A stretch of 46,562 bases of DNA from an uncultured Methylobacter sp. GTDB taxonomy: Bacteria; Pseudomonadota; Gammaproteobacteria; Methylococcales; Methylomonadaceae. The stretch spans positions 1-46,562 of the forward strand of contig CAILCX010000181.1 in assembly GCA_903832775.1 (NCBI GenBank), read 5' to 3'. Below are positions 17,381 to 26,600 of the stretch, in pieces; within the stretch, counting starts at the first letter, position 1; each line of letters starts with the position of its first letter. The notes under the pieces were generated by a model. That model ran no database searches, had not been told where the DNA came from, and saw nothing but the letters and a program-made list of their open reading frames with translations. The position numbers and the translations under genes are program-made.

Positions 17381-17657
17381 GCTTTCGATAACTAGGAAGG
17401 GTAACGGGGTTATTAGCTTACGTGTCGTTTAATTGATTTTTGGTAAATAGTAGCTTGCTCTGATTTTTTCAGGTTACTAATTCTGGTTCAGTTGAAGTTT
17501 TCTAAGAAAAGAATTTTTTGATTTCGTTTAAGCGATTTTTCAGAGACCAATTAAACATTTTCATGATTATTGATTGAGAAAAACTTGTTCCTTGATTCTT
17601 GTAATTTATTAATAATCAATATTTAAATAGTGATTATCTAACGTCTTAATTTCAAAC

Positions 17658-18683
17658 ATGAATATACCTCATTATTTTACGGATACACATATTGCCCTCG
17701 CTCATGGTAATGGCGGTCGTCTCATGCGAGAACTCATTGAGGGTTTATTTGCACGACATTTGAAGAATGAGTTGCTCGATACTCAGGTCGATGCTGCACA
17801 TTTACCGATAGACCCCGGCTCTGGTGAAATTATGATAACCACTGATGGGTTTACCGTGGAACCGCTTGAGTTTCCAGGTGGAAATATCGGTAGTCTGGCT
17901 GTACATGGGACAATTAATGATTTGGCTGTGTCGGGAGCAACACCGCTATATCTCACACTCAGCGTCTTCATCGAAGAAGGTCTTGAAGTCGCTGTCTTAG
18001 ATCGTTTATTGGAGAGTATGGCACAGGCATGCCGTGAAAGTAAGGTTCGAGTAGTAGCGGGTGACACCAAGGTCTTACGTCGTGGTCAGGGTGGTGGCGT
18101 CTATTTTGCAATGGCAGGCGTTGGCGTGCGCCCATCAAAACTATTGTTAGGTATTAACCAAATTCGTTCGGGCGATTTGATCCTGCTGAGCGGCACAGTG
18201 GGCGATCATGGTACTGCAGTCTTGCTTGCACGGGAGCAGTTTGGTTTATCCGGAGATTTAAAATCGGATTCCGCGAGCGTTTTGCCAATTACGCAAGCGC
18301 TAAGCGAAATTACTGGATTACGTTTCATGCGTGATCCGACTCGTGGAGGTTTGGCAACTGTTGCCAATGAAATTGCTCAGGCAACGGTAACAACAGTGCG
18401 TTTAAATGAAATACATATACCAATATTGGCTCCAGTTCGAGCAGTATGCGACATGCTGGGTTACGATCCGTTGTATCTTGCTTCTGAAGGACGCGTCGTT
18501 GCAGTTATGACTCCTGACAGCGCCGAACTGGCTCTAAGCAAACTTAAAGAGTTGGGCTATAACGATGCGGCAATTATTGGAGTCGTTAATAGCGGTCGTG
18601 CTCAAGTCGTGTTAGAAACAGAGCTGGGCGGTGAGCGTATTTTGGCCGAGCTGGAAGATGATCCGTTGCCGCGTATTTGTTAA
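17658..18683 (+). CDS. hypE: Carbamoyl dehydratase HypE
   Basis: Encodes a 341-residue enzyme of the PurM/AIR-synthetase-like fold that, with HypF, makes the thiocyanate donor for the CN ligands of [NiFe] hydrogenase. N-terminal IALAHGNGGRLMRELIEG, the ATP-binding VVAGDTKVL near residue 132, MRDPTRGGLATVANEIA near residue 227, and the invariant C-terminal PRIC with the acceptor cysteine C341 are all present. Length matches the family (about 330-350). It stands alone: no other hyp or hydrogenase gene is in this window. No good Shine-Dalgarno is visible before the ATG. The intact C-terminal cysteine argues for a working enzyme whose partners are elsewhere. Confidence 0.94.
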   Translation: MNIPHYFTDTHIALAHGNGGRLMRELIEGLFARHLKNELLDTQVDAAHLPIDPGSGEIMITTDGFTVEPLEFPGGNIGSLAVHGTINDLAVSGATPLYLTLSVFIEEGLEVAVLDRLLESMAQACRESKVRVVAGDTKVLRRGQGGGVYFAMAGVGVRPSKLLLGINQIRSGDLILLSGTVGDHGTAVLLAREQFGLSGDLKSDSASVLPITQALSEITGLRFMRDPTRGGLATVANEIAQATVTTVRLNEIHIPILAPVRAVCDMLGYDPLYLASEGRVVAVMTPDSAELALSKLKELGYNDAAIIGVVNSGRAQVVLETELGGERILAELEDDPLPRIC

Positions 18684-18948
18684 TAATTTCAATGTTATTG
18701 AAAAGTTAACTTCGAACTGTAGCGCTATTGAGTTAAGTATAATAAATCGAAGCAGCTGTTTGTGACAGCGAAGATTGAGTTGCAATTGTTAAACTGTGTC
18801 ACTTAAATTTCTGGGATTACCTATCTCCTTCAGTGTTAAGTAATTTGTATTATGACAAGGCACTTTGATACCAGCTTTTTTTGTTTAGGCACTCAGTACA
18901 ACAATACAGTAAAATCACTTCATTTTTGTTTATAACGCCGGAATATTT

Positions 18949-21318
18949 ATGACTACTTGGCTAGAAACCTGTCAACAACAAATGGTCAGACTGGAGAAAA
19001 CCTCAGTACTGGCTGACAAGCTGCTTACTTTGGCCAATAAAACCGGAGTGGATATTTCTGCTGATTTATTGAATAGACTGAATATTGAAAGACCTCGTTT
19101 ACATCGGCAGCTAGACAGGCTTCATGCCAATCGTTTTGAGGTAGCCGTTATTGGACTTGAAAAAGCAGGCAAAAGTGCGTTACTAAATGCCTGGCTGGAA
19201 CAGGAAATATTACCTTCGGCTCGAGAACGCTGCACGTTTACCAGTACCGAAATCTGGTCAGCTCAAACCGAGCAAGACCAGGAACTGTATATCCAGTATT
19301 ACACTAAAGAAGAAATCAGCAAGTTGCAATTACAGCGTCGTGATGCCTTGTTGGGGACTTTGAGCGAACGGGAACGGAAAGAAATCCAGGAAGACTTTGA
19401 CGATACCGAAAAACACCTCAGCCATATATTAGAGTTTGGCAAACAGAAAAAAGGTTTTACGCAAAAGTTCATTGATATAGGTGAAGTCAGTGAGCAACTG
19501 CAATCGGCAGTGTTTAAAAATCGCGCCCAATCGTTGGCGATTAAGCGTATTCAGTTAAAAACAGTCCGCTTGCGTAGTGACCGCGACATCATTTTTCATG
19601 ATGTACCCGGCTTCAATTCAGGCATATTAATGCACGCCGAGCAGGCTATCGAGCGCCTGAAAAACTGTGATGCGATTATTTATGCCAAAGAAATGAAACA
19701 ACCTTCAGTGACTGGGCCGGAAAAAGAAATGTTGGCTATTGCCGATTCAGAAGATCCCAGCGTTAAAGTTTCTGATAAAGTGTTTGTGGTGCTGACCCAA
19801 GCCGATGCCATGGACGATCAAATCGACTTTAAAGATACTTACGAAAAACATCGCAGCTATTGGCCGTCCGTGCCAGAGCATCGCATGATTCCGGTTTGTG
19901 CTCGCGCTCATTTGGTCGAGTTTGGTATACCGTCTGAAGATACGCTTAGACGCACTAAAAACGCCGATGACAAAGCCAAGATGAAAAAACTGGGTATCAC
20001 CGACGGCATTAATATTTTAAAAGACTCGATTAACTATTATATCGATAATGAACGCGCCGGTGTTCTGGAGCGACGATGTGACGCTTTAGTTAGCGCCATT
20101 CGTCAAATTGCTAACGAAATTCTATTCAAACTGGAGCCCATTTATGGTGTTTTTGATGAAACCGAACTGCAAGAAGATGATTTGCTGGGCAAAGAGTTTA
20201 ACCAATGGTGGGGGCGTGAATGGCAACGCATCAAAAAGGATTTTGATGGCTGGTATGCAGAAGTAATTCAAGGACGAAAAGAAGCCGATGCGGCGGGCTC
20301 TGAACATGAAGAATTGATTGCCCTGCATGCAACTTACGATGAAAAGATTGAAATGTTGCTGTCAAATCTTGTGACAGCCAAGCCGGAGGAACTGAAACGT
20401 ATTTATACGGCAGGCGGTAGCATTTCCATGCCTGATCCCCGTGAAGGTAATTATAAGATTCGAGAAGAGTTATTTCGTGAAATTCAGAAAAAATTTGAAA
20501 CCGAATTGACTGACCAACTGGCTTCGGCGTTACAAACCTTGATTGATCAAATTGCCCGTAAAACACAAAGTCTACTTTGGGAGACGGAAGATGTACGTAA
20601 AATTTTATTGCACTCGGACGTTGATGAAAGCCTGGAACAAGCGCGGATTCGTCATGGCTTTCAGGTGCTTTTTTTGCGGTTCAGTCGTGGCGCGGTCGAA
20701 GCATTTATTGCTAAGCCTTTGCAGGCAAGAGAGCGCTTGTTAAATGAACGTGCGGCAGAAATTAAGACCTTGGAAGCTTTTTATCAAGGTAGTGATAAAG
20801 CCAAAAGTGAAGGTGGTCTGACTTGCTATTTACGCTATGGTGTTTGGACTAAGCCAGGCAATCTTGAAGTGATTTCCGGTCGAGCCCGAACCCAGGAAAA
20901 ACCGGCTACTAAAACCCAGGTTATGCAAGAAATAGTAAGTGCGGCGCTTGATGGATCTTCGCTTAAAAATGTTCAGCAGGAAGCGGAAAAAATGTTTGAA
21001 CCGACTAATTTTGAATCGGTCGTTGCAGAAATAAATGGCGATTTAGCGGCGCTGGAAGATTATCTAAAAAACAGCGTATTTTATGCTGCCGGATTTATTA
21101 CCTACTGTAATCAGGAGTTGGAGCGTATCCGTAACCGTTTTAAAGAAATGGAAGATAATGACAGGCAGTGGATAGGCTTGATTCGTACTGCTGTGAAATA
21201 TGAAAAAAACCCTAATATTCCTTACAGTATTATTCACACAAGACGGGATTTTCGTATGCGTAGAGAAATTGCCCTTGAGCTTAAAGAAGTACGTGAAACC
21301 TGTACTAATGTTTTTTAA
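18949..21318 (+). CDS. Dynamin-like GTPase family protein
   Basis: Encodes a 789-residue large GTPase. After an N-terminal helical segment (1-60) comes a G domain with P-loop GLEKAGKS (69-76), switch threonines in CTFTSTEIW (about 95-103), G3 DVPG (218-221) and G4 TQAD (283-286). The remaining 450 residues are predicted to be long charged helices, as in the stalk of bacterial dynamins. No transmembrane helix or signal peptide stands out, so it is probably cytosolic or peripherally membrane-bound. Bacterial dynamin-like proteins act in membrane remodelling, and some are associated with stress or phage resistance; nothing here says which. It is solitary, with 265 bases in front and a convergent gene behind. 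Possible Shine-Dalgarno CCGGAA before the ATG. Confidence 0.75.
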   Translation: MTTWLETCQQQMVRLEKTSVLADKLLTLANKTGVDISADLLNRLNIERPRLHRQLDRLHANRFEVAVIGLEKAGKSALLNAWLEQEILPSARERCTFTSTEIWSAQTEQDQELYIQYYTKEEISKLQLQRRDALLGTLSERERKEIQEDFDDTEKHLSHILEFGKQKKGFTQKFIDIGEVSEQLQSAVFKNRAQSLAIKRIQLKTVRLRSDRDIIFHDVPGFNSGILMHAEQAIERLKNCDAIIYAKEMKQPSVTGPEKEMLAIADSEDPSVKVSDKVFVVLTQADAMDDQIDFKDTYEKHRSYWPSVPEHRMIPVCARAHLVEFGIPSEDTLRRTKNADDKAKMKKLGITDGINILKDSINYYIDNERAGVLERRCDALVSAIRQIANEILFKLEPIYGVFDETELQEDDLLGKEFNQWWGREWQRIKKDFDGWYAEVIQGRKEADAAGSEHEELIALHATYDEKIEMLLSNLVTAKPEELKRIYTAGGSISMPDPREGNYKIREELFREIQKKFETELTDQLASALQTLIDQIARKTQSLLWETEDVRKILLHSDVDESLEQARIRHGFQVLFLRFSRGAVEAFIAKPLQARERLLNERAAEIKTLEAFYQGSDKAKSEGGLTCYLRYGVWTKPGNLEVISGRARTQEKPATKTQVMQEIVSAALDGSSLKNVQQEAEKMFEPTNFESVVAEINGDLAALEDYLKNSVFYAAGFITYCNQELERIRNRFKEMEDNDRQWIGLIRTAVKYEKNPNIPYSIIHTRRDFRMRREIALELKEVRETCTNVF

Positions 21319-21334
21319 TATTTAACGTTAGTCA

Positions 21335-21366
21335 ATCGAAAGGTACCTTTTCGTGTACCTTTCGAT
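21335..21366. terminator. 12-bp perfect hairpin between convergent genes
   Basis: ATCGAAAGGTAC (21335-21346) and GTACCTTTCGAT (21355-21366) form a perfect 12-bp stem with an 8-base loop, 16 bases after the dynamin-like gene. No T-run follows on either strand, so termination is plausible but not certain; an mRNA 3'-end stabiliser is the other reading. Confidence 0.5.
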
Positions 21367-21372
21367 CCCCAG

Positions 21373-21400
21373 AACTTGATGATTCAGTCCACATCAAGTT
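21373..21400. terminator. 9-bp hairpin overlapping the stop of the minus-strand gene
   Basis: AACTTGATG (21373-21381) and CATCAAGTT (21392-21400) pair perfectly around a 10-base loop. The 3' arm contains the stop codon of the convergent gene at 21394-21981, and on the plus strand the stem is followed by TT. Together with the neighbouring 12-bp hairpin it makes a tandem stem-loop between two converging genes. Confidence 0.45.
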
Positions 21401-21981
21401 TTAGAATTAGGTTTTTTCAGTGCCGCAAACACCAGCGTAAAAAATAATACACCTGCCATCATCACCAGTATTTTGGTCACAGGAATTCCCACCAAAAATA
21501 AAAAACTCTGTTGAGATTGTTCACCGCTAGCTTTTTGCACCGAGACATTGAGCTTATAAATGCCACGTTGTTGGAAGGTTTGTGTAATTGAGACTAGACC
21601 TTCACCCATTAACTGCGCTGGTTGTTGCTTAAGTACGGTAAAAACTTGGTCAGGATTTAACGAAACCGATAAAGCAGCTAATTCCAAGGTTACCGAGGTC
21701 TTTTCCATACCCTGTTCCACTGGTTCTACTACCAGCACAATCTGGCCAAGCTCGGGGAAAAAATGACAAAGATGTTTGCCTTCCAGCTCAGGTAGAAACT
21801 GGTAGCCACTTATTTGCAAACGGGTAACACCCACGGTTAAAAAACAACTTTTACTGTGATCGACGCCGGCATGGGCTAAAGCCGGTTGGCAATTCATTAC
21901 GCCAACAATTATGCCAAGAAAATATCCTATCTGGTTTAACCTGAGAGAAATCGACAATTGTTTCAACATGCTTTTCATCAA
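21394..21981 (-). CDS. Exported, C-terminally membrane-anchored protein of unknown function
   Basis: I do not recognise a named family. The 195 residues show a signal peptide (about 1-36, hydrophobic IGYFLGIIVGVMN then PALA), a periplasmic, beta-rich domain of about 130 residues, and a C-terminal helix, KILVMMAGVLFFTLVFAAL, with a short basic tail. The sequence GIYKLNVSVQ is reminiscent of small Ig-like exported domains (YtkA/FixH type), but that is only an impression. Cleavage after PALA would leave HAGVDHSKSC as the N-terminus, with histidine first; cleavage two residues later (AHA) is also possible. Two cysteines (CFLTV and HLCHF) could form a disulfide. In-frame ATGs at residues 1, 2 and 5 leave the exact start open. 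Confidence 0.75.
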   Translation of the reverse strand: MMKSMLKQLSISLRLNQIGYFLGIIVGVMNCQPALAHAGVDHSKSCFLTVGVTRLQISGYQFLPELEGKHLCHFFPELGQIVLVVEPVEQGMEKTSVTLELAALSVSLNPDQVFTVLKQQPAQLMGEGLVSITQTFQQRGIYKLNVSVQKASGEQSQQSFLFLVGIPVTKILVMMAGVLFFTLVFAALKKPNSKT

Positions 21982-22118
21982 CTCAAAAGCTTAGTGTAAC
22001 AATTTATGACGCTGTTTATCGCTTCGTCATTAAAATTTAATCAGATCGAGATGCTATAAATGCTAGAATCTCTTTAATTAAAAACGCCTTTTACTTTTTT
22101 ATTTCCGGAGCATCGTCA

Positions 22119-24800
22119 ATGGGTCCTCATTATCTGAATCGTTTTTTTACACCAAAATCTGTTGCTCTTGTTGGCGCATCCGAACGCGAAGATAGCGTAG
22201 GTTATCGTCTATTGCTTAACATGCAGGAAGCAGGTTTTGAAGGCGGGCTATATCCGGTCAACAATAAACGTGAAACCTTATTGGGTTTAAAAGCTTATCC
22301 TGATCTTTTAGCAGTTCCTGAGGATCTTGACCTAGTTGTGATTGCAACGCCCGCACTCAGTGTTCCGGGTATTGTGCGTCAATGCGGTGAGTTGGGTGTT
22401 ACTTCCGTGATCATTATCAGCGCCGGTTTTGGTGAGTTGGGTGCCGAAGGTAAGCGCTTGCAACAGGAGGTTCTTGATATTGCTCATCGCTATAGTATCC
22501 GTATCATCGGTCCTAACTGTCTTGGTGTTATTCGTCCCAGCGGCAAACTTAATGCGACCTTTGGCGACGGTACCGTTAAAGACGGCAATCTGGCGCTGCT
22601 TTCTCAATCGGGCGCTGTTTGTACAGCCATTCTGGACTGGGCCAAATCCCAGGATATCGGTTTTTCAACAGTTGTATCAATGGGTGGCGCTGCCGATATT
22701 GATTTTGGGGAAGTACTCGATTATCTGGCAACGGATGGTAAAACTACCGGCATTTTGATGTACGTAGAAGGCATTCGCGATGCACGGCGGTTTTTAAGCG
22801 GACTTAAAGCGGCTGCCCGATTAAAACCGGTTATTCTGATTAAATCGGGTCGTCATGAGGCCGGTTGCAAAGCCGCCATGTCACATACCGGGGCGATGGT
22901 CGGAGGAGATAATGTATTTGATGCGGCGATTGCCAGGGCAGGTGTGGTAAGGGCTTATAATATCAATGAATTGTTTTCTGCGGCTCGCGTTCTTGCAAAT
23001 AATTATGTCGTTAAAAAAGACCGTTTGGCGATTATCACGAATGCCGGCGGCCCTGGCGTTATGAGTACTGACCGCGCCGAAGACGTTGGCATCACCATGG
23101 CGGAATTAAGTCCTGCGAGCATTACCGCGTTGGATGAAGTTTTACCGGTACATTGGTCTCATGCCAATCCTGTTGACATTTTGGGTGATGCAACGTCAGA
23201 ACGTTACCAAAAGGCGCTGGAAATCTGCCTTAAAGATAAAAATATTGATGGTATTTTAGTTATTTTGACGCCTCAGGCGATGACTAACCCTACACAAGTC
23301 GCCGAATGTATTATTGAGGGGGCCAAAGCCAGCAAAAAACCGGTACTAGCGTCCTGGACCGGAGGTGCACGGGTTCAGGAAGGCCGTAATCTGTTTGCCA
23401 ACAGCAAAGTTGCTCATTTTAGCACTCCGGAAATTGCGGTCGATGCCTTTTCATTTCTGGCCAGTTATACCCAGAATCAAATATTGCTAAAACAAATTCC
23501 CTCGCCGACCGATGAATTGGCAACACCTGATGTTGCCGGGGCCCGTTTGATTATTGAACGGGTGCTTTCTGAAGGGCGCCAGGTTTTAACCGCGCAAGAA
23601 TCCAAAGCCATTCTTGCGGCCTTTCATATTCCTGTTACACAAACCATCAAAGTATCCAGTGCCAAAGATGCGATGATTGCCGCTGAAACATTACGCTTTC
23701 CGGTTGTATTAAAAATCAATATGGCGGAATTTAGCCATAAATCGGATATCGGTGGTGTGCGACTCAATATAAACAGTGTCCAGGATATTTCTCGAAACTT
23801 TCTGGAAATGGAAGCTGCGATTAAACAGAAATATCCAGAAATTACAGAAGTAGGCATGACCGTTGAACCGATGTATAAATCCCTCAGTGGTCGTGAGCTG
23901 ATGATCGGCGTGGTTAGAGATCCGGTTTTTGGCCCTGCAATCAGTTTTGGCTTGGGCGGGACGATGGTTGAGATTTTACAAGATAATGCTGTTGCTTTGC
24001 CGCCACTTAACGCTTATATGGTTGAGCAAATGATCGCCAAAACCAAAGCGGCCAAATATCTGGGGGCTTTCCGTCAGTTACCTCCGGCCAACAAACAAGC
24101 TTTGGTCGATGTCTTGCTGAACATTTCAACGATGGTCAGTGAATTGCCGGAAATTTTAGAGCTGGACATTAATCCCTTGATCGTTGACGAGCACGGTGTA
24201 ATGGCAGTTGATGCAAGAATTAAAGCAGAAAATTCACATCAGCTTTCGCCTTATTCACACATGGCTATTCATCCTTATCCTCATGAGTTAAGCCATCAAT
24301 ATCAATTGACTAACGGCTCCAATATTACGATCAGGCCGATTCGCCCTGAAGACGCAAATCTTGAAAAAGATTTTGTTCATCGTTTATCGGAACGCACCAA
24401 GTATTTTCGTTTTATGCAATCCTTGCAAGAATTAACGCCTGAAATGGTAGTGCGTTTTACCCAAATTGACTATGACCGTGAAATGGCTTTTGTTGCGGTA
24501 ACCAATGAAGACCATTTGCCGAATGAATTGGGTGTAGGTCGCTACATGGTTAATCCGGATGGGCATTCTGTAGAGTTTGCGCTGGTTGTCGCCGATGACT
24601 GTCAGCGTCTCGGCATAGGCAGTAAACTGATGAAAACTCTGTTGCAAACGGCCAAAGCTAAAGGAATCACTTTCTTTGAAGGTGAGGTTCTGGCAGTTAA
24701 TAAACCGATGTTGTCGCTGGTTACCAAATTGGGTTTTAGCATTGAAACCATCAATGGCGATCAGGAAGTAGTGCGCGTGGTTAAGGATTTAAGGCAGTAA
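22119..24800 (+). CDS. Pat/PatZ-type bifunctional acyl-CoA synthetase-like/GNAT protein acetyltransferase
   Basis: Encodes an 893-residue protein with the architecture of Salmonella Pat and E. coli PatZ (YfiQ), which acetylate lysines of proteins such as acetyl-CoA synthetase. Order: CoA-binding Rossmann domain (about 8-100), succinyl-CoA-ligase-like domain (about 150-300) with SHTGAMVGG around H256, second ligase-like region (about 300-460), ATP-grasp domain (about 490-700), and a C-terminal GNAT domain (about 730-893) with the acetyl-CoA loop QRLGIGSKLMK. Shine-Dalgarno CGGAG about 8 bases before the ATG fixes the start. It could still retain ADP-forming acyl-CoA ligase activity; in characterised Pat proteins that part is regulatory. 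Probably monocistronic. Confidence 0.9.
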   Translation: MGPHYLNRFFTPKSVALVGASEREDSVGYRLLLNMQEAGFEGGLYPVNNKRETLLGLKAYPDLLAVPEDLDLVVIATPALSVPGIVRQCGELGVTSVIIISAGFGELGAEGKRLQQEVLDIAHRYSIRIIGPNCLGVIRPSGKLNATFGDGTVKDGNLALLSQSGAVCTAILDWAKSQDIGFSTVVSMGGAADIDFGEVLDYLATDGKTTGILMYVEGIRDARRFLSGLKAAARLKPVILIKSGRHEAGCKAAMSHTGAMVGGDNVFDAAIARAGVVRAYNINELFSAARVLANNYVVKKDRLAIITNAGGPGVMSTDRAEDVGITMAELSPASITALDEVLPVHWSHANPVDILGDATSERYQKALEICLKDKNIDGILVILTPQAMTNPTQVAECIIEGAKASKKPVLASWTGGARVQEGRNLFANSKVAHFSTPEIAVDAFSFLASYTQNQILLKQIPSPTDELATPDVAGARLIIERVLSEGRQVLTAQESKAILAAFHIPVTQTIKVSSAKDAMIAAETLRFPVVLKINMAEFSHKSDIGGVRLNINSVQDISRNFLEMEAAIKQKYPEITEVGMTVEPMYKSLSGRELMIGVVRDPVFGPAISFGLGGTMVEILQDNAVALPPLNAYMVEQMIAKTKAAKYLGAFRQLPPANKQALVDVLLNISTMVSELPEILELDINPLIVDEHGVMAVDARIKAENSHQLSPYSHMAIHPYPHELSHQYQLTNGSNITIRPIRPEDANLEKDFVHRLSERTKYFRFMQSLQELTPEMVVRFTQIDYDREMAFVAVTNEDHLPNELGVGRYMVNPDGHSVEFALVVADDCQRLGIGSKLMKTLLQTAKAKGITFFEGEVLAVNKPMLSLVTKLGFSIETINGDQEVVRVVKDLRQ

Positions 24801-25009
24801 CTAAAACAGTGAAGCATGGACTGGATGGATTTATTCGGTTTTTCAACTAAACTGAAGTCTGGTTCGTGCCAAATGTAATATTTTTAAACTCGATTTTTAT
24901 AATAAAAACAACTAATTCGACATGCTGTTTACATAAATATATTAAATCGAAAAGTGCAATGGCGGATGACTCAGGTAAACACGACAAACGGGAAGGCAAT
25001 TTTCTGATC

Positions 25010-26563
25010 ATGTATAAGACAAAAAACTGCTTGATTTATGGCCTTGTTTTTCTTGGTTGGGTTACTGTGACATTAGTGATGATGACTCTGGTATTCAAAC
25101 TTGTGGTGCATGAAGCGGAGGTTGCATTTAATCAGAAGGTTATGCAATTACACGAGCGTCTTGAGTTGGTAGCGAGGGATAACGAATCGATTTTAGAGGG
25201 ATTTACTGCCTATCTGAGTGCTATTGAGTATGCAGATAGAGCAAGCGCATCCCGTTACGCAAGACAAATCCTCGCTCGCTATCCTCACGTTCAAACACTC
25301 GAAATTGCGCTTATTGTTGAACGTCATGATTTGGCTGAGTTTATCGCAAGACAGAAACGATCTTGGTTTCCTCGGTTCAAAGTAAAAAAATTCAGCGACA
25401 TGACTGATGGTAGCAGAGACCAAGCTGTTGAAAAAAAACCAGTATACTACCCGATCATATTTATTGAACCGATGTCCCCAACGTCTAAACAATTAATAGG
25501 TGTCGATATGGATTCGTCACACTTTCTCAGCGATGCACTTAATAAGTCGAAGAGAATACAAGCCTCCGTGGCAACCATTCCATTCAGGTTTGTCGATGGG
25601 TCGTTGGGGTATGTTCTGTTTCACCCCGTTCCAGATGCCCCGAAAGGCGATCATTCCAAACGAAAACAAGCTTTTGTACTCTTAGCAGTCAATGCTGAAG
25701 CAATCTATAATAATATTGCTTTTCTGGTCGAAAATATTGAACTTCGTCTTTATCATACAAGCCACACAAGCAATGAACAGCAAGGCATGTTGTTGCATAT
25801 TAAGACATCTGTTCCGAATAGTTTAGATGCCAGACTATTTCCTTTGCTAACCAATGAAAGGAAACTGGATAGTCAAGGTCAGCCCTTTACTCTTCGTGTA
25901 GACAAGCAACTGGGCTGGACTGACCTTGATTTTCCGTTGGTGATAGCAACCGGTTGTACATCGCTTTTACTTCTCGCGCTGCTGCTGCTTTTTATAAACA
26001 ACCATTTTTTTCGCGAAGAACAAAGAAAAATATCGGCGAATCATTTGCTCCATATTGCAACGCATGATCCCTTGACGGGGCTTCCTAATAGAACTTTACT
26101 TGAGGACCGATTCAGTCAGGCATGCACCCGGACACAACGGAGTGATCAGCCATTTTCGACGATGTTTCTTGATCTGAATGAATTTAAAAAAGTGAATGAT
26201 AGCTTTGGTCACAAAATAGGCGATGAACTCCTCAAGACATTAGGCAATCTACTAAAAGAATGTATCAGAAATGAAGATACCTTGAGTAGAATCAGTGGGG
26301 ATGAGTTCGTGATCTTACTGGAAGACATGTCTTATGAGAATGCAGAAAAGGTAGCACATAAAATTCACGCCAAGTTGGAGCGACCACTACTTATTAAGGA
26401 TATAGAGCTAAATATTGGTCTTAGCTTAGGAATTGCGGTTTATCCAGACGATGGTATTGATATGAACGAAGTACTCGGAAAAGCCGATGAAAGAATGTAT
26501 GTAGCAAAAAAACGAAGTAAAGCGGTAAAGCTGCATGCCAATAATAGTGTAGATTGCGTTTAA
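25010..26563 (+). CDS. Membrane-bound GGDEF diguanylate cyclase
   Basis: Encodes a 517-residue protein predicted to make cyclic di-GMP. A membrane helix (about 6-30) is followed by a periplasmic sensor region (about 35-310), a second helix (about 312-335) and a cytoplasmic GGDEF domain (about 350-510). The active-site loop reads SGDEF (429-433), with serine in place of the first glycine, a variant known in working cyclases. The inhibitory I-site RNED lies five residues before it. No EAL domain. The start was placed at ATG 25010, with GGGAAGG 13 bases upstream, because the first helix then begins right after the N-terminus; ATG 24959 and GTG 24866 are in-frame alternatives. Confidence 0.88.
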   Translation: MYKTKNCLIYGLVFLGWVTVTLVMMTLVFKLVVHEAEVAFNQKVMQLHERLELVARDNESILEGFTAYLSAIEYADRASASRYARQILARYPHVQTLEIALIVERHDLAEFIARQKRSWFPRFKVKKFSDMTDGSRDQAVEKKPVYYPIIFIEPMSPTSKQLIGVDMDSSHFLSDALNKSKRIQASVATIPFRFVDGSLGYVLFHPVPDAPKGDHSKRKQAFVLLAVNAEAIYNNIAFLVENIELRLYHTSHTSNEQQGMLLHIKTSVPNSLDARLFPLLTNERKLDSQGQPFTLRVDKQLGWTDLDFPLVIATGCTSLLLLALLLLFINNHFFREEQRKISANHLLHIATHDPLTGLPNRTLLEDRFSQACTRTQRSDQPFSTMFLDLNEFKKVNDSFGHKIGDELLKTLGNLLKECIRNEDTLSRISGDEFVILLEDMSYENAEKVAHKIHAKLERPLLIKDIELNIGLSLGIAVYPDDGIDMNEVLGKADERMYVAKKRSKAVKLHANNSVDCV

Positions 26564-26600
26564 AGATTTTACAGGGCTTATCTAATTTTTTTTGATAAGG

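Noticed and set aside
26577-26599. Terminator between the cyclase gene and lnt (CTTATC/GATAAG)
   Set aside because: Only a 6-bp AT-rich stem with the T-run in the loop; too weak to call.
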